Below are positions 1 to 12,080 of a DNA stretch of 64,000 nucleotides, in pieces. Position 1 is the stretch's first letter, and every line of letters begins with the position of its first letter. Origin of the DNA: Wurfbainia villosa (Eukaryota; Streptophyta; Magnoliopsida; Zingiberales; Zingiberaceae); contig CM046000.1 in the NCBI GenBank assembly GCA_025175895.1, positions 93,170,753-93,234,752 on the forward strand, given 5' to 3'. The notes below the pieces were generated by a model. It had not been told where the DNA came from. It did not search any database and was given only the letters and a program-made list of their open reading frames with translations. Made by a program: the position numbers and the translations under genes.

Positions 1-237
1 GAGGATTTGTGTTGCCTTGGCATCGGCTTCGACTTGTCGTTTTGTTGCAACGGTCCATTGATCATAATCCAAGGAGTCACCCACTTCATTAGTCAGAAGT
101 GTGAAACCCGTTTGAATTATGATCCACATCTCGATTTGGGTTTTGAGAAAGCATTCCATCCGACCTTTCCAGTAACAGAAATCATCTCTGTTGTAAAACG
201 GAGGTCGGACGGTGCTAAAACCCTCGAGATGGGCCAT
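1..237 (-). CDS. Element A gag N-terminus (partial, runs off left edge)
   Basis: This is the start of a copia Gag (nucleocapsid precursor) read on the minus strand from the ATG at 235-237. About 79 codons are visible, with no stop, before the window ends. It matches residue by residue, with few changes, the gag start of element H at 31637-32032. Both begin MAHLEGF and carry a tryptophan-rich stretch (YWKGRMECFLKTQ) typical of UBN2/DUF4219-type plant Gag. The rest of the element lies to the left of the window. Sirevirus-like assignment is by similarity to H, whose pol is visible. Confidence 0.85.
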   Translation of the reverse strand, partial: MAHLEGFSTVRPPFYNRDDFCYWKGRMECFLKTQIEMWIIIQTGFTLLTNEVGDSLDYDQWTVATKRQVEADAKATQIL

Positions 238-423
238 TAGAACAAAAAGACAAGGAGACTAAAACGAAAACCTAGCAACAACAAAAACACACGAAAGTAC
301 CAAGACTTGCGTCTTGGATTAGTAGTGGGGGAAATAAAATTTAAACGAACGAAAAACAAATCTGTAAAAAATGTTAGATTGCTGGTTTCACCAAATCTAA
401 GCGCCCCCGGCTCTGATACCAAT
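238..423 (-). promoter_or_regulatory. Element A 5' untranslated leader and primer binding site
   Basis: Between the LTR edge at 424 and the gag ATG lies a short leader. On the minus strand, directly after the LTR end and a short spacer, 411-422 reads ggtatcagagcc. This matches the initiator-methionine tRNA primer site used by most plant copia elements. It fixes the orientation: this LTR is the 5' LTR and the element body extends left. Confidence 0.85.
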
Positions 424-1545
424 TGTTGGATTGATCGGATCGCTAGAGGGAGGGGGTGAATAGCGATAGAAATTTTTCGTTAAAACGAGAGTAGACACAG
501 CGGAAGATAAAAACAAAAATAGAGACAATAGACACAAAGGTTTTACTTGGTTCATAGCCGAAGGCTACTACTCCAAGGCCCTAGAGGTCCTTGACCACAT
601 ACGGAGGGCAAACTACTAAAAAGCTCCTCCTCGTTGGAGGTAGGAGTTAGACGGATACACAAGATGATAAAAGCTCAAGGTAGAGGGACACTCCCCCTCT
701 CCTTGATATGATTTAAAGCTCAAAATAAGAACAACTTATAAACTGAAATATGATTCAAACTTTCGTTACCGACGACTTCAAAGGATGGAGGTTAAATCTC
801 TAGTCGTCGTCTCGGCAACGCTTCGTCGTAGGGATGTCGGAGAGTCGGAGCGTATCGGAAGCACTTGGAAGCTTTTTTAATTGATGAAAAACCCTAAGAC
901 AAGCCCTCCTTTTATAGCCTTTGAGCCCCTCATCGAATGGGTCTTCAACCAATCACAAATGGACACAAAAACTCCTTGAAATGGGGTGATAAGCCTTGAC
1001 TCCTCGAATCTGATCATTGACCATCAGTTGACTGATGGCCATCATCAGTCGACTGATGGCAGCATCAGTCGAGTGTTGACCTTCGGCAGTCGACTGATTG
1101 ACGGCAGTCGAGTCCTCCAAGCTGGCAGTCGACTGATGCTTACTACAAGTCAAAGTTAGCTCAACAAAAACATAATTTCGACGGTCGTCGACCGTCCGAT
1201 CTCGACCTAGACCATCTATAGGATGTCTTTGGGTCGGATCTACGCTTAAGATCATCCCCGTAACGAGGATACGACCTCACTTACGCTCGCACACACGAGC
1301 TTACCTCGATACTTACTTGTTTCTTTTGCTTTCGGCCTTCCACTCGATTCCTTCGGCTCCCTCCGAAGTCACTCGAGTGTCGCCCGACCACCGCGGCTTC
1401 CTTTGGGTGTCGCTAGCCTTCAGCTCTAGCTATAGCAATCTTTTGCACACTCGATTCAGCTCGTGAGATAACGACATGAGCTTAACTTTGTATCGTTTGC
1501 TATAATCAAAACTCAGGTTCGACTTAGGTGTCTACTGCACCAACA
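424..1545 (-). repeat. Element A 5' LTR (Sirevirus-like, 1122 bp)
   Basis: The LTR has TG...CA ends on either strand (tgttgga at 424, ccaaca at 1540-1545). A minus-strand TATAAAAGG box lies at 908-916. It aligns along its length with the H LTRs (15886-17003 and 32249-33332). It is inserted in the B 3' LTR: the flank ccaag at 1546 continues the sequence seen uninterrupted in the B 5' LTR near 8776. The matching left target duplication is outside the window. It contains a cluster of CAGTCGACTG-like palindromes at about 1018-1140. Confidence 0.88.
1018..1140. repeat. Palindrome cluster in A LTR (CAGTCGACTG-type)
   Basis: At least five close copies of a palindrome built on CAGTCGACTG or CAGTTGACTG occur in about 120 bp, several followed by ATGG. 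The same cluster recurs in the H 5' LTR (32838-32955) and, altered, in the H 3' LTR (16470-16600) and the J LTR (54838-55027). Sirevirus LTRs are known to carry palindromic repeats in the presumed cis-regulatory region. A regulatory role here is inference. Confidence 0.7.
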
Positions 1546-3004
1546 CCAAGTAGAGGAGGGCGGCAACTTTAGGGTTGCAAATATTAGGGCTTAACAAAAC
1601 CCTTAAGCCCTATTTTATCGAGAACAAATTCTCTTAATGGTTATCGGATCATAACCAAAATCCCGTTAACCCGCTCCATTAATTTAAGTTAATATAAACC
1701 AAACCATGTTGGTTTATTTTAAGTTAAAACGAACCGAACCAACTTTGGTTCATTCGTTTAAAACAAACCAAACCCCTTTGGTTTATTCTCCGCCATTGGA
1801 TTAGAACCAAACCAATTTGGTTCATCCATCTTGTCTTCATAAGACACGGCCCATCCACGCTTCCATTGCGACTGAAACGATTTCATGCTCGCTCCATGTT
1901 TGGTCAAACCAAACCTAGGTTCTCTCGGTCTGAGAACTCATTCTCAAGCTCATTTTAAATCCTTCGGATTACGCTCGTTGTGCATGTGACCAAATAGGTT
2001 CTCGGTTTATGTTGGTCGTCTATAATTAACCATTAATTATAGAATGATCATGAGTGGCACCTAGTAGTACATCATGATCCCCAATTAACCGAAAAGATCA
2101 ACGGTTGATCCAGAACTATTTCTGAAAGCATACTTCGAGGCAAGAGACGGAAGGAGCATTGCGGAAGCCGCGGCGCTTGGTGTCAGCGAGGGACGGGCTG
2201 AACGGCGAGAGCTTCGGTTCAGAACTACATCACACCTAGCCCAAGTATCATTTCCTCATCCTACGGATTCTAGTTACTGCACATATATCGAAGAGTACCT
2301 TACTCTAAACATGTAATGCTTTGGCCAAAGACTTTAGTAACAATCCGACGAGAGGCCATGGGTATACATCTCCTCGCAAGGAGTGATGAATCCTTTATAG
2401 GCTATTCAAACACCTTCGATCACTTCGACTTATACCCAATCATCCCGGGTCCACATCTCCTCAGAGATGCTTGCTTAAGATGTCAAAGCATAAGTCTTTA
2501 TGATCAAGATGACTTGAATACCGCAAGTCAAAGGAACATCACACTTAAGCTGCAGTAAGAACTTCATTGACATATCTATATATGCAGAGAACCATATGAA
2601 GTCTTATGGCTGGTCACTCTAATGAACTAGTTATCATAACTAGCATCCACGATTAACTCCAGACATCACATTGTCTCCAGCCAGTGAGAATCAGCTGCTT
2701 GGATACACCAAGGAGTATACCTCGTTCTAGTCTCGACAGAATCGATGGTGTCCAAATCCATCAATTCATCGACTAGGGATAATTCCGATACATCAAAATT
2801 ACACATGTAGAGATACTCACTAGTTGTGATCCAATCACAAATTCTCTCATGCTGTGAATCATATCGTGGACATTCAGTAAATGAGTTTAAGATCTAATCA
2901 AATACATGAAAACATGTACACTCAAAAAGTGAATCTTCATTTATCATATAAATGGTTCAAACATAAGACGATTGCCTTAGGACATCTCTCATATATTACT
3001 AACA
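1546..3004 (-). repeat. Element B 3' LTR (right-hand part)
   Basis: This aligns with the second half of the B 5' LTR (8776-12080, without solo LTR C) and with the LTRs of G and E. Its inner edge is attactaaca at 2995-3004, followed by the polypurine tract of B on the minus strand. The left half is beyond element A, outside the window. A 96-bp patch (2128-2223) replaces about 100 bp present in the three other LTR copies. The expected TATA (minus, near 1611) is changed relative to the copy at 8843. Confidence 0.85.
2128..2223. repeat. 96-bp foreign patch in B 3' LTR, similar to J-type LTR
   Basis: The flanks match the other B-family LTRs exactly up to tctgaaa (2127) and again from about 2224. 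The segment between is unrelated and GC-rich. Its reverse complement resembles the J LTR around 55180-55255 (shared cgtccctc, cgcggcttc, tcttgcc, aagtatgctt blocks). It is therefore best read as a short inverted fragment of another LTR pasted in place of the original, not a captured gene, although one frame is open across it. Confidence 0.6.
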
Positions 3005-3018
3005 AACTCCCACTTGGC
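3005..3018 (-). other. Element B polypurine tract
   Basis: Read on the minus strand, aagtgggagtt lies directly against the 3' LTR start (TGTTAG). This is the expected plus-strand primer position of an LTR retrotransposon. The same tract is found beside the E LTR at 60353 and the G LTR at 57727. Confidence 0.75.
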
Positions 3019-6000
3019 CTAATGCCAATCGCTACGGTATCCAATACCATAAGCTCTAACATGACCCTCAAACTTACTTTGAGGTAATGCCTTAGTCAAA
3101 GGATCCGCTAAGTTCCTTTTAGTGGGGATTTTCTCAATTTGTATTTCCTTCCTACTAATGATCTCTCTGATTAGATTATAGCGGCGAAGTACATGTTTGG
3201 ATCGTTGATGAGACCTTGGCTCTTTCGTTTATGCAATTGCTCCATTGTTGTCGTAGTAGACTGGTATTGCTTCAACAATGGTTGGAACCACACCAAGTTC
3301 ATAAATGAACTTCTTGATCCAAACTGCTTCATTTGCTGCTTCCAAAGCTGCAATGTATTTTGCCTCAGTGGTAGAATCCGCTATAGTGTCTTGTTTGGAA
3401 CTTTTCCAACTCACTGCGCCCCCATTCAAGGTGAACATGTATCCAGACTGAGACCTAGAATCATATCCTTGTCTGTCTGGAAGCTGGCATCCATATACCC
3501 GTGTATCATCATGTCCCCTTCTCCATATATTAGGAACACATCCTTAGTTCTTCTTAAGTACTTAAGGATTGTCTTAACAGCCACCTAATGATCCATTCCT
3601 TGATCAGACTGGTATCTACTCGTGACACTCAGAGCATATGATACATCGGGCCTCGTACATAACATAGCATACATGATAGATCCTATTGAGGATGCATAGG
3701 GAATCTTACTCATGCAAATCCTTTCGTCTTCTATGCGCGGACACATAGACTTCGAAAGGTGTATCTCATGCCTGATGGGTAGGAAACCTTTCTTGGATTT
3801 CAACATGCTAAACCTCTTTAGCACTCGGTCTATATATGTAGACTGCGAAAGACTAAGCAACTGTTTCGATCTATCTCTATAGATCTTAATCCCGAGGATG
3901 TAAGTTGCTTCTCCCAGGTCTTTCATGGAGAATGTCTTGGACAACCAAATCTTAACTGACTGTAAGACTGAAACATCATTTCCTATAAGTAATATGTCAT
4001 CGACATACAATACTAGGAACACGACTGCACTCCCACTAACCTTCTTGTACACACAAGGTTCGTCTGGATTTTGTGAGAAATCAAACTTTTTTGATTGTCT
4101 CATCAAAACGGATATTCCAGCTCCTAGATGCTTGCTTCAATCCATATATGGACCGTCACAATTTGCATACCTTGGTTTTATCAATCGATGTGAAACCCTC
4201 AGGCTGTATCATATGCACGTCCTAGAGCAGGTTTCCATTAAGGAAAGTTGTTTTCACATCCATCTACCATATCTCATAATCATAATGAGCCGCTATGGCC
4301 AGGAGCATCCGAATGTATTTAAGCATAGCTACAGGCGAATAGGTTTCGTCATAATCAACACCTTGCTTTTGACGATATCTTTTTGCCACCAATCTAGCCT
4401 TATAGGTAATCACATTACCATCCATGTTGGTTTTCTTCTTGAAACCCCACTTGCACCCTATAGGCTTTATGCCTTCAGGTGGGTCAACCAAGTTCTAAAC
4501 TTGGTTTTCATACAAGGAATACATTTCCGACTTCATGGCTTCAAGCCACTTATCCCTTTCTGAACTTGTCGGAACTTCTTCATAACTGGTAGGCTCCTCA
4601 TCATCAATGAGTAACACGCCGTTCGATTCACTTACGAGAAATCCATATCTCTCAGGAATATTACATGTTCTACCAGATCTACGAAGATATGGTGTTTCAA
4701 TAGGTCCAGCCGATTGCTCATCACTATGAGTTGTCGGCTGTTGTGCTTCACCAGGTATCTCATCAATGTCTATTTGAGTCTCTCGAGCCTCCTCAAGCTC
4801 GACGACACTCCCACTGTTTTCTTGCAAGAGAAACTCTTTCTCTAGAAACACACTATGCCTTGAAACAAACACCTTTTGTTCCACATAATGATAGAATTGG
4901 TAACCCCTTGTTTCCTTAGGGTATCCAATAAATAGACATTTATCAGACTTAGCATCCAATTTGTCTGATACAGTCCACTTCACATAAGCAGGACAACCCC
5001 ATATCTTCAAGTAAGATACATGAGGTTTCTTACTATTCCATATCTCATATGGAGTAGTAGAGACTACCTTGGTTGGCATTCTGTTTAACAAGTAAACAGT
5101 TGTCTGAAGTGCATAGCCCCAAAAGGACTTGGGAATATTCGCATGATTCATCATTGACCTGACCATGTCCAACAAGGTTCGGTTACGCCTCTTAGATACA
5201 CCATTATGCTGTGGTGTATATGGCGGAGTCCATTGAGACAATATACCATTGTCTCTTAGATAATCAAGAAACTCTTGACTTAAGCATTCACCACCTCAAT
5301 CCGATCGAAGTATTTTAATACTCTTGTCATGTTGTTTCTCTACTTCATTTCTGAATTCTTTGAACCTTTCAAAGCCTTCAGGCTTGTGTTTCATCAAGAA
5401 CACATACCCAAACCGTGAGTGATCATCGGTAAAGGTAATGAAGTAGCTATAGCCACCTAAAGCTTGTGTTGACATAGGTCCACATACATCAGTATGTATT
5501 AGACCTAGCAACTCTCCCACTCGTTCACCTTTTCCTATAAAAGGTAACTTAGTCATCTTGCCTTTTAAGCATAATTTGCATGTATCGTATGAATCAAATT
5601 TAAACGATTCCAGAATTCCACATCGGTGTAATTCGGACATGCGTTTCTTGCTTGCATGGCCAAGACGACAATGCCACATGTAGGAGTCTAATTGATTATC
5701 CTTTCGAGCACGCTTGTTGCTTGCTTCGATATTGAAAATGTCACTGGATACGTCCAACATATAAATACCATTGCTTAAAGTTCCAGTCCCATAAAGAACT
5801 CCATTCAAAGTTATGTAACAACAATTGTTACTAAAAGTCAAATGGTATCCATTTCTATTTAAACAAGAAATAGAAATGATGTTCTTTATCAACGAAGGAA
5901 CATAAAAGCAATTGTCCAGATCAAAGACAAGTCCTGTAGGGAGTTTCAACAAATACGTTCCGATGGCGAGTGCAGCAACCTTTGCTCCATTCCCAAGACG

Positions 6001-6192
6001 TAAATTTGACTCTCCCTTGACGAGTCTTCTTCTATTCCTTAGCCCCTGTATGTCATTATATATATGTGAGTCACACCCAGTATCCAATACCCAAGTGTCT
6101 AAGGAAATAGAATAACAATCAATAACGAAGATATCTAAAGAAGATGGGGCATCTGATGTCTTATTCTTCTTCACGAACTCAAGATAAATCTT
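3019..6192 (-). pseudogene. Element B pol remnant: PR-IN-RT-RNase H (copia)
   Basis: Copia pol read right to left. It holds the aspartic protease motif WVLDTG (near 6075-6095); a GAG-pre-integrase zinc site (WHCRLGH...CKLC); and an integrase core with HTDVCGPM, LRSD and NGVSKRRN (Glu of the DDE triad replaced by Lys). It continues with RT YVDD (LYVDDILLIG, in 3585-4106) and RNase H (ADSTTEAKYIAA, 3229-3438). The order PR-IN-RT-RH defines Ty1/copia. Breaks: in-frame stops at 5296, 4495, 4264, 3585 and 3229, an extra T in a T-run near 4090, and a further shift near 3450. Several stops are CAG/TGG/CGA changed by C-to-T or G-to-A. A Tork/Angela-type lineage is likely but untested. Confidence 0.88.
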
Positions 6193-6785
6193 GCAATTTC
6201 TTCGCCAATAGCCCTTCTTGCCATAATGATGGCAAGTGCCCTTTTGAGTTGGTTCTGCCTTTTTAGCCTTTTCTTCCCCTTCTGCTATTCCTTTGACTTC
6301 CTCTTAGAACCTTTCTTCGAGGAGTCAACTTACAGCATCATCCCCTGCTCATGCTTCACAGAAGACTCCACAGTCTTCAGCATGTTGAGCGGTACCACAG
6401 ATGAACCTTCTTGCATCTCAGAGGTGAAGAGGAGCTTGGAGACTTTGAACCTTTATAATCACACTTTCTCATCAACCAACTCATAAAGATGAAATGCTAT
6501 GGTATGAGCATCCATATGCTCATGCTGCTTCAACAGCTCAGGTACCATCATGGCTAACATGATGCAACTCATCATTTCAGAATCAGTTACATGTTTCTGA
6601 TAGGCCAACAATTGGTCCAGAGTTGCATTGTCACTAGGATGGGCGGGAAGAGGTTCTTCGAGGACATTTGCAAGCTTTTCAACCTTGAGAAAAATTCTCA
6701 AGTTTCTAACCCAGTTCAAGAAGTTCGGCCCAGTCAATTTATTTGAATCCAAAATGGAACGCAAATTCAAAGACATCATGATCAA
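6193..6785 (-). pseudogene. Element B gag remnant
   Basis: The Gag start at 6785 encodes a UBN2-type domain (LDSNKLTGPNFLNWVRNLR near residues 12-30; DSEMMSCIMLAMMVP later) and is open to a stop at 6459. Further stops and a frameshift near 6250 separate it from the zinc knuckle at 6193-6234. There the CX2CX4HX4C box reads CHHYGKKGYWRRNC, with the second Cys and the His both replaced by Tyr. Both substitutions fit C-to-T decay. Nucleic-acid binding by this Gag is therefore lost. Confidence 0.8.
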
Positions 6786-6957
6786 TAGATTAACTTAGAA
6801 ATACAAAATGAGCATATATGAGATAATGATTTTAAAATGCATCAACATACATTTATAAATCCCATTCATTTTTTGAATTTCAAAAACCCCAAAATCACTT
6901 CGGGAGATCGTAGGTCCATCTCCGAATGGGCTGATATCCAACATAGATATGAACAAC

Positions 6958-7373
6958 CTTGGAGAGAGTCCAACAAGCCATTCATAACTATGATGGTAGG
7001 TATCAAATATACCGATTTCATATCACATATATGCAACTATCACAATGTGATATCAACTTATTGAATGTTCACACATACATCGGGTTGTTAATACATTAAC
7101 AAGTATGCATCATATGCATAACACCCAACTTCACCTCCCTTCACATCGACCTTGGAGAAAGTCCAACAAGCCGATGCTCCAGGTTAAAGCCAACCCATTA
7201 ATCGAGAAATAGTTTTAATATGGTTAGAGCGCATTCAACCAATTAGCCCGACTTGGAGAGAGTCCAACAACCAAAGCTAACGATTGACCTCTGACTCTTA
7301 CCATATTAGTATTAAACTATTCCATGGTTTGAACATGTTCGAGTTCGAGCCGGGCTTGGAGAGAGTCCAACAA
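6958..7373. repeat. Four dispersed copies of a 19-mer in the B leader
   Basis: The plus-strand 19-mer cttggagagagtccaacaa starts at 6958, 7151 (one change), 7252 and 7355. The last three are spaced 101 and 103 bp, the first 193 bp away. The sequence between copies is poorly conserved. No protein is encoded. This could be a decayed roughly 100-bp tandem array or a conserved RNA/primer element in the retroelement leader; function unknown. Confidence 0.75.
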
Positions 7374-7832
7374 CCCAAACAAGAAACGGAACTCTGGTTC
7401 TAACCATATTAACTGAAGGTGTAGGCTTTAATATTAAGTAAGGGTTTTTATGTCTCATCCTCTTTGCATGCAAATAACTATTATCTACATGGCATGGCAT
7501 ACATCTACATGTCACGACACGCATGGCATAATCATATGCATCTAATACAATTACATGGCATACAATTATTACATGTACAAAATTTCCTTATATGTCATAA
7601 CTATTTATGGAAATAAAAAAATTAGGAAACAAATTTGCAAATCTAATCACATATTTTATTTGTGGAAAGTGTTGATTAAGGAAAGTCAATTTAGGAAACC
7701 AATTTCCTAAATCATCAAAACTACTTATGGAAATAAAATATTTTAAGATTTGATTTCCCAAATAAAATTATGATTAAATTATGAAACAAATTTCCAAATC
7801 TAATCAAATATTTTATTTATGGAAAATATCAA

Positions 7833-7957
7833 TTTCCATAAATACTTCTAACTTTCCAAAAGTAGAAGATTTCCATAAATACTTCTAGACTTTCCAAAAT
7901 TAAAAATTTTCATAAATACTTCTAACTTTCCAAAAGTAGAAAATTTCCATAAATACC
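7833..7957. repeat. 37-bp AT-rich tandem repeat (about 3.3 units)
   Basis: Units starting with tttccataaatac begin at 7833, 7870, 7908 and 7944, a period of 36-38 bp, with cttctaactttccaaaag in each full unit. It is located in the B leader close to the primer site. It looks like a local slippage product. Confidence 0.75.
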
Positions 7958-8020
7958 ATTATGACTATCACAAAATAATTTTACGATTATGTCGAAACAC
8001 AACCTGGGCTCTGATACCAC

Positions 8021-11000
8021 TGTTGGGTTTCTGGCACCGCGGCGAGTGTGTGTTCGAACATGTTTCGTAAACATGTGCACAGCAGAAGGAATAAAAATAA
8101 TAAATCTAATTTATTACAACACACACACCACACGCATGCATAGTACAACATGTGTAGACATAACCGTAAATTCAAATTTTGCAATAAAAGAAAATTTATA
8201 CTACGTATACCTGGCGTATCACATGTAGCGGGAAAGACATCAACCAGAATGATCCTCGCTAAAATCGTCTCTATCCGTATCCATGTCGAGTATCTTCGGG
8301 ATGACTTCACAAAGTCACGAGTCTCGTCTTCATACGAGTTACTAGCCTCATGTTGAAGATTATGTGTTCGAGAGAAGATCACGATCCGAATCAAAATTCG
8401 GATCCAAAACGAGTCCTCAAAAACTCGCTTCTCCAGAGAGGTATTCGTCAATCGTTTGACGAATCCTTCATCCTCCACCTATGAGGATTACCGGAGATCA
8501 AATCCCCGGCAAGGAAGCTACTGTCGGAGCTCCAAACGTCGTCCAAACAACGCTCCGACACGAAGTAAACAAGCTATCCAGAAAACTGGACAGCTTTGGT
8601 GGAGGAATAGGAGCCGGCCAAATAAGGAAGCTTGATGTTCACCTTGTCGCCGGACCAAAAGAAGATCACCGGAGCTCCTCCGGCAGCAGCTCGACGCCGG
8701 CAAGAGGGGAGGACGACAGCTACTAGACGCCGGCAAGAGGGATAGGGCAACGGCAAGAAGTTGGCGCCGACTACACCAAGGAGACGAGGGCGGCAACTTT
8801 AGGGTTGCAAGGATTAGGGCTTAACAAAACCCTTAAGCCCTATTTTATAGAGAACAAATTCTCTTAATGGTTATCGGATCATAATCAAAACCCCGTTAAC
8901 CCGCTCCACTAATTTAAGTTAAAATAAACCAAACCATGTTGGTCTATTTTAAGTTAAAACGAACCGAACCAACTTTGGTTCATTCGTTTAAAACAAACCA
9001 AACCCCTTTGGTTTATTCTCCTCCATTGGATTAGAACCAAACCAATTTGGTTCATCCATCATGTCTTCATAAGACACGGCCCATCCACGCTTCCATTGCG
9101 ACTGAAACGATTTCATGCTCGCTCCATGTTTGGTCCAACCAAACCTAGTTTCTCTCGGTCTAAGAATCTCATTCTCAAGCTCGTTTTAAATCCTTCGGAT
9201 TACGCTCGTTGTGCGTGTGACCAAATAGGTTCTCGGTTTATGTTGGCCGTCTATAATTAACCATTAATTATGAACGATCATGAGTGGCACCTAGTAGTAT
9301 ATCATGATCCCCAATTAACCGAAAAGATCAACAGTTGATCCAGAACTATTTCTGAAACCCTTCAGCAGCTCGAATGAATCGTGCCCCATTCCCTTCACTC
9401 ATCTTATACCCACTTGGTTCAGGACATGGTCTATAGTGTCAGTCTCCACTAGGTTGACTACATCACACCTAGTCCAAGTATCATTTCCTCGTCCTATGGA
9501 TTCTAGTTACTGCACATGTATCGAAGAGTACCTTACTCTAAACATGTAATGCTTTGGCCAAAGACTTTAGTAACAATCCGACGAGAGGACTGTTGGGTTT
9601 TTCCGAGCCGCAAAAACCGCTTTTTGCGTTGCAGAAACCTCGGAAGCCCCGGCCACGGATCCGTGCGAAGTATAAAATTATAATTACATGTATGTGCTTA
9701 CAGAAATCCTAGATCTACCTTAGATCTAAGAGGTTAGAACGTTACCCTCGTAGCGACGCCCTTCGCTTATCCCGCTCATCCAAAAGTTCGCCGGAACTCG
9801 AGAGTGTCAAGTGCACACTCCTCTATGGTATCCACACAAGCAATAGGTGGAGAAAACTCAACCTTGAGTGTGCTAGCACTCCTTGGTTGGTTCGGCCAAA
9901 GAGAGGGATGAGAGAGGGAGAGCTTGAGAGAAAAGGTTCCAAGGAAGAAGATGAAGTTGGAATTAACTCACCCAAAAATGAATTTCATCTAATGAAACCC
10001 CTAAAGTGGCCGGCCACTTCAAGGAGAGGGAGTTACATGCATGCATGTAACTCCCATGTCCCTTGGTCTCCCTCATGAGGTGGCACCAATTGACAAAGTC
10101 AATGATGATGTGGAGCATCATCATTGGCCGGCCATGCCTAGTCATCATCATGACATGGCATTTGGTCAAGTCAAACTTGACCTTTCATCTTCCCTCTCAA
10201 GTCAAGTCAAACTTGACCTCTAATCTCCCATGGTTGATCAAATCTAACCACTTGACTCAAGTCAATTTAATATAATGAATCTCTATTCATTAATTTAAAT
10301 TGATTTGATGAATCAAATCTCAATTAGACTCATTCAACACTTAAATCAACTTGAGTCTAACTCAATTAGTCTAATTTGGATTACTCTTAATCCAATTTGG
10401 TTCATCCCATGAACCTAATCCTCATGGTTCATCATATGAACCTAATCTCCATCTAATTGCTCTTATGTCTGTGACCCTATAGGTTCTTGTAACGTTGGCA
10501 ATGTCCCTAAACCGATTTAGGAACATAAGCAATGAGCGGTATCTAGCAACACATCATTGCTACCCAAGTTACAAGAATGTTGAGCTCCAACATCACCTTT
10601 GTGACTACTAATTGTGACTCTCACAATATGTGACAATGTCCCTCTATCCTTGACATCTAGATTGACCAATCGAGGCATAGACCGTGTCATCCTCGGTACA
10701 ATCTAAATCTTGAACTCCAAGTAGACTCACTCTAATCAAATGAGCTCAATATCTCATATTGACTCATTTGGGCATGGTCATGCACTTCGTGGTCTCACTC
10801 TATCAAGAATATCGATGTCACCCCCGTCATATAGGAGGGATAGATCCCATCTACATCACTCACATCCCTCTGCATAATTTGTTACATACCCAGTAATCGC
10901 CTTTATAGTCCACCCATTTACGGGTGACGTTTGACGAAGCCAAAGTATGCAATTCATTATGTAGGGAACCATGGTGACTTCAGGTCTAAGGACTAATAGT

Positions 11001-12080
11001 CATACTAATAGCCACATGAGAAAGTATATGACACTCATATAACGATCCATGATACTTTCTCATGGCGGGTCATTCAGTATACATTCTCCAATGCATACCC
11101 ATGTGTCAACTTGATATCTCATATCCATGACTTGTGAGATCAAGTCATCTTGTTGACCTACATGCTAGTCTCTACGCATTAACATTGTCCCTGAATGTTA
11201 ATACTCGACTAGGAATGATTAAGAGTAGTGTTCTCTATATCATCTCATTATCGATTCAACCAATCGATTGATATAGATAAGAACCTACTACTCAAGGACA
11301 TTATTATATTTAGTTATTTGGCACCAATACAAGTAAATATAATAACCATGCCTTTATAAATAGGAATATGATACAATAAAGTCCATACAACAATCATCAC
11401 ATGATTGGCTCTAGGGCTTTCACTAACAAGGACATGGGTATACATCTCCTCGCAAGGAGTGATGAATCCTTTATAGGCTATTCAAACACCTTCGATCACT
11501 TCGACTTATACCCAATCATCCCAGGTCCACATCTTTTCAGAGATGCTTGCTTAAGATGTCAAAGCATAAGTCTTTATGATCAAGATGACTTGAATACCGC
11601 AAGTCAAAGGAACATCGCACTTAAGCTGCAGTAAGAACTTCATTGGCATATCTATATATCCAGAGAACCATATGAATTCTTACGACTGATCACTCTAATG
11701 AACTAGTTACCATAACTAGCATCCACGATTAACTCCGGACATCACAATGTCTCCAGCCAGTGAGAATCAACTGCTTGGATACACCAAGGAGTATACCTCG
11801 TGCTAGTCTTGAAAGAATCGATGGTGTCCAAATCCATCAATTCATCGACTAGGGATAATTCCGATACATCACAATTACATATGTAGAGATACTCACTAGT
11901 TGTGATCCAATCACAAATTCTCTCATGTTGTGAATCGTATCGTGGACATTCAATAAATGAGTTTAAGATCTAATCAAATACATGAAAATATGTACACTCA
12001 AAAAGTGAATCTTCATTTATCATATAAATGGTTCAAACATAAGGTGATTGCCTTAGGACATCTCTCATATATTACTAATA
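8021..12080 (-). repeat. Element B 5' LTR, interrupted by solo LTR C
   Basis: It starts tgttgggttt at 8021 beside the primer site and ends attactaata at 12080 (terminal CA changed to TA). Without C and its target duplication it is about 2217 bp, close to the G (2215 bp) and E (2207 bp) LTRs. A minus-strand TATAAAA lies at 8843-8849. The outer flank at 12081 (gttgctagg) continues viral sequence also seen at 35496. Element B therefore inserted into the viral RT region. Confidence 0.85.
9591..11428. mobile_element. Solo LTR C (1838 bp) inside the B 5' LTR
   Basis: The sequence starts tgttgggttttt and ends tcactaaca. It is flanked by a perfect 5-bp target duplication, aggac, at 9586-9590 and 11429-11433. 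The B-family LTR reads continuously across the site in other copies (near 2350 and 59700). There is no coding capacity, primer site or polypurine tract, so this is a solo LTR left by LTR-LTR recombination. It is distinct from the LTRs of A/H, B and D/I. The sense strand is undetermined. Confidence 0.85.

Larger units (their letters stand above)
6786..8020 (-). other. Element B 5' untranslated region and primer site
   Basis: About 1.2 kb without coding capacity lies between the B 5' LTR and gag. The minus-strand primer site tggtatcagagccc is at about 8006-8019, next to the LTR edge at 8021. The region contains two repeat arrays (6958-7373 and 7833-7957), annotated separately, and is AT-rich between 7500 and 8000. 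Confidence 0.75.

Noticed and set aside
2128..2223. Idea that the GC-rich patch is a captured host exon or bacterial DNA
   Set aside because: Its reverse complement shares several blocks in order with LTR J near 55180-55255, which explains it without gene capture.
3193..3588. 131-codon plus-strand frame and similar long plus-strand frames over 3925-4563 and 62308-62945
   Set aside because: They are antisense to well-recognised copia RT/RNase H on the minus strand and recur in B and E only because the underlying sequence is homologous.
8481..8796. Open frames in GC-rich stretches of B-family LTRs (also 55902-56376)
   Set aside because: They lie in the LTR transcribed region downstream of TATA, are not conserved between LTR copies, and show no domain.
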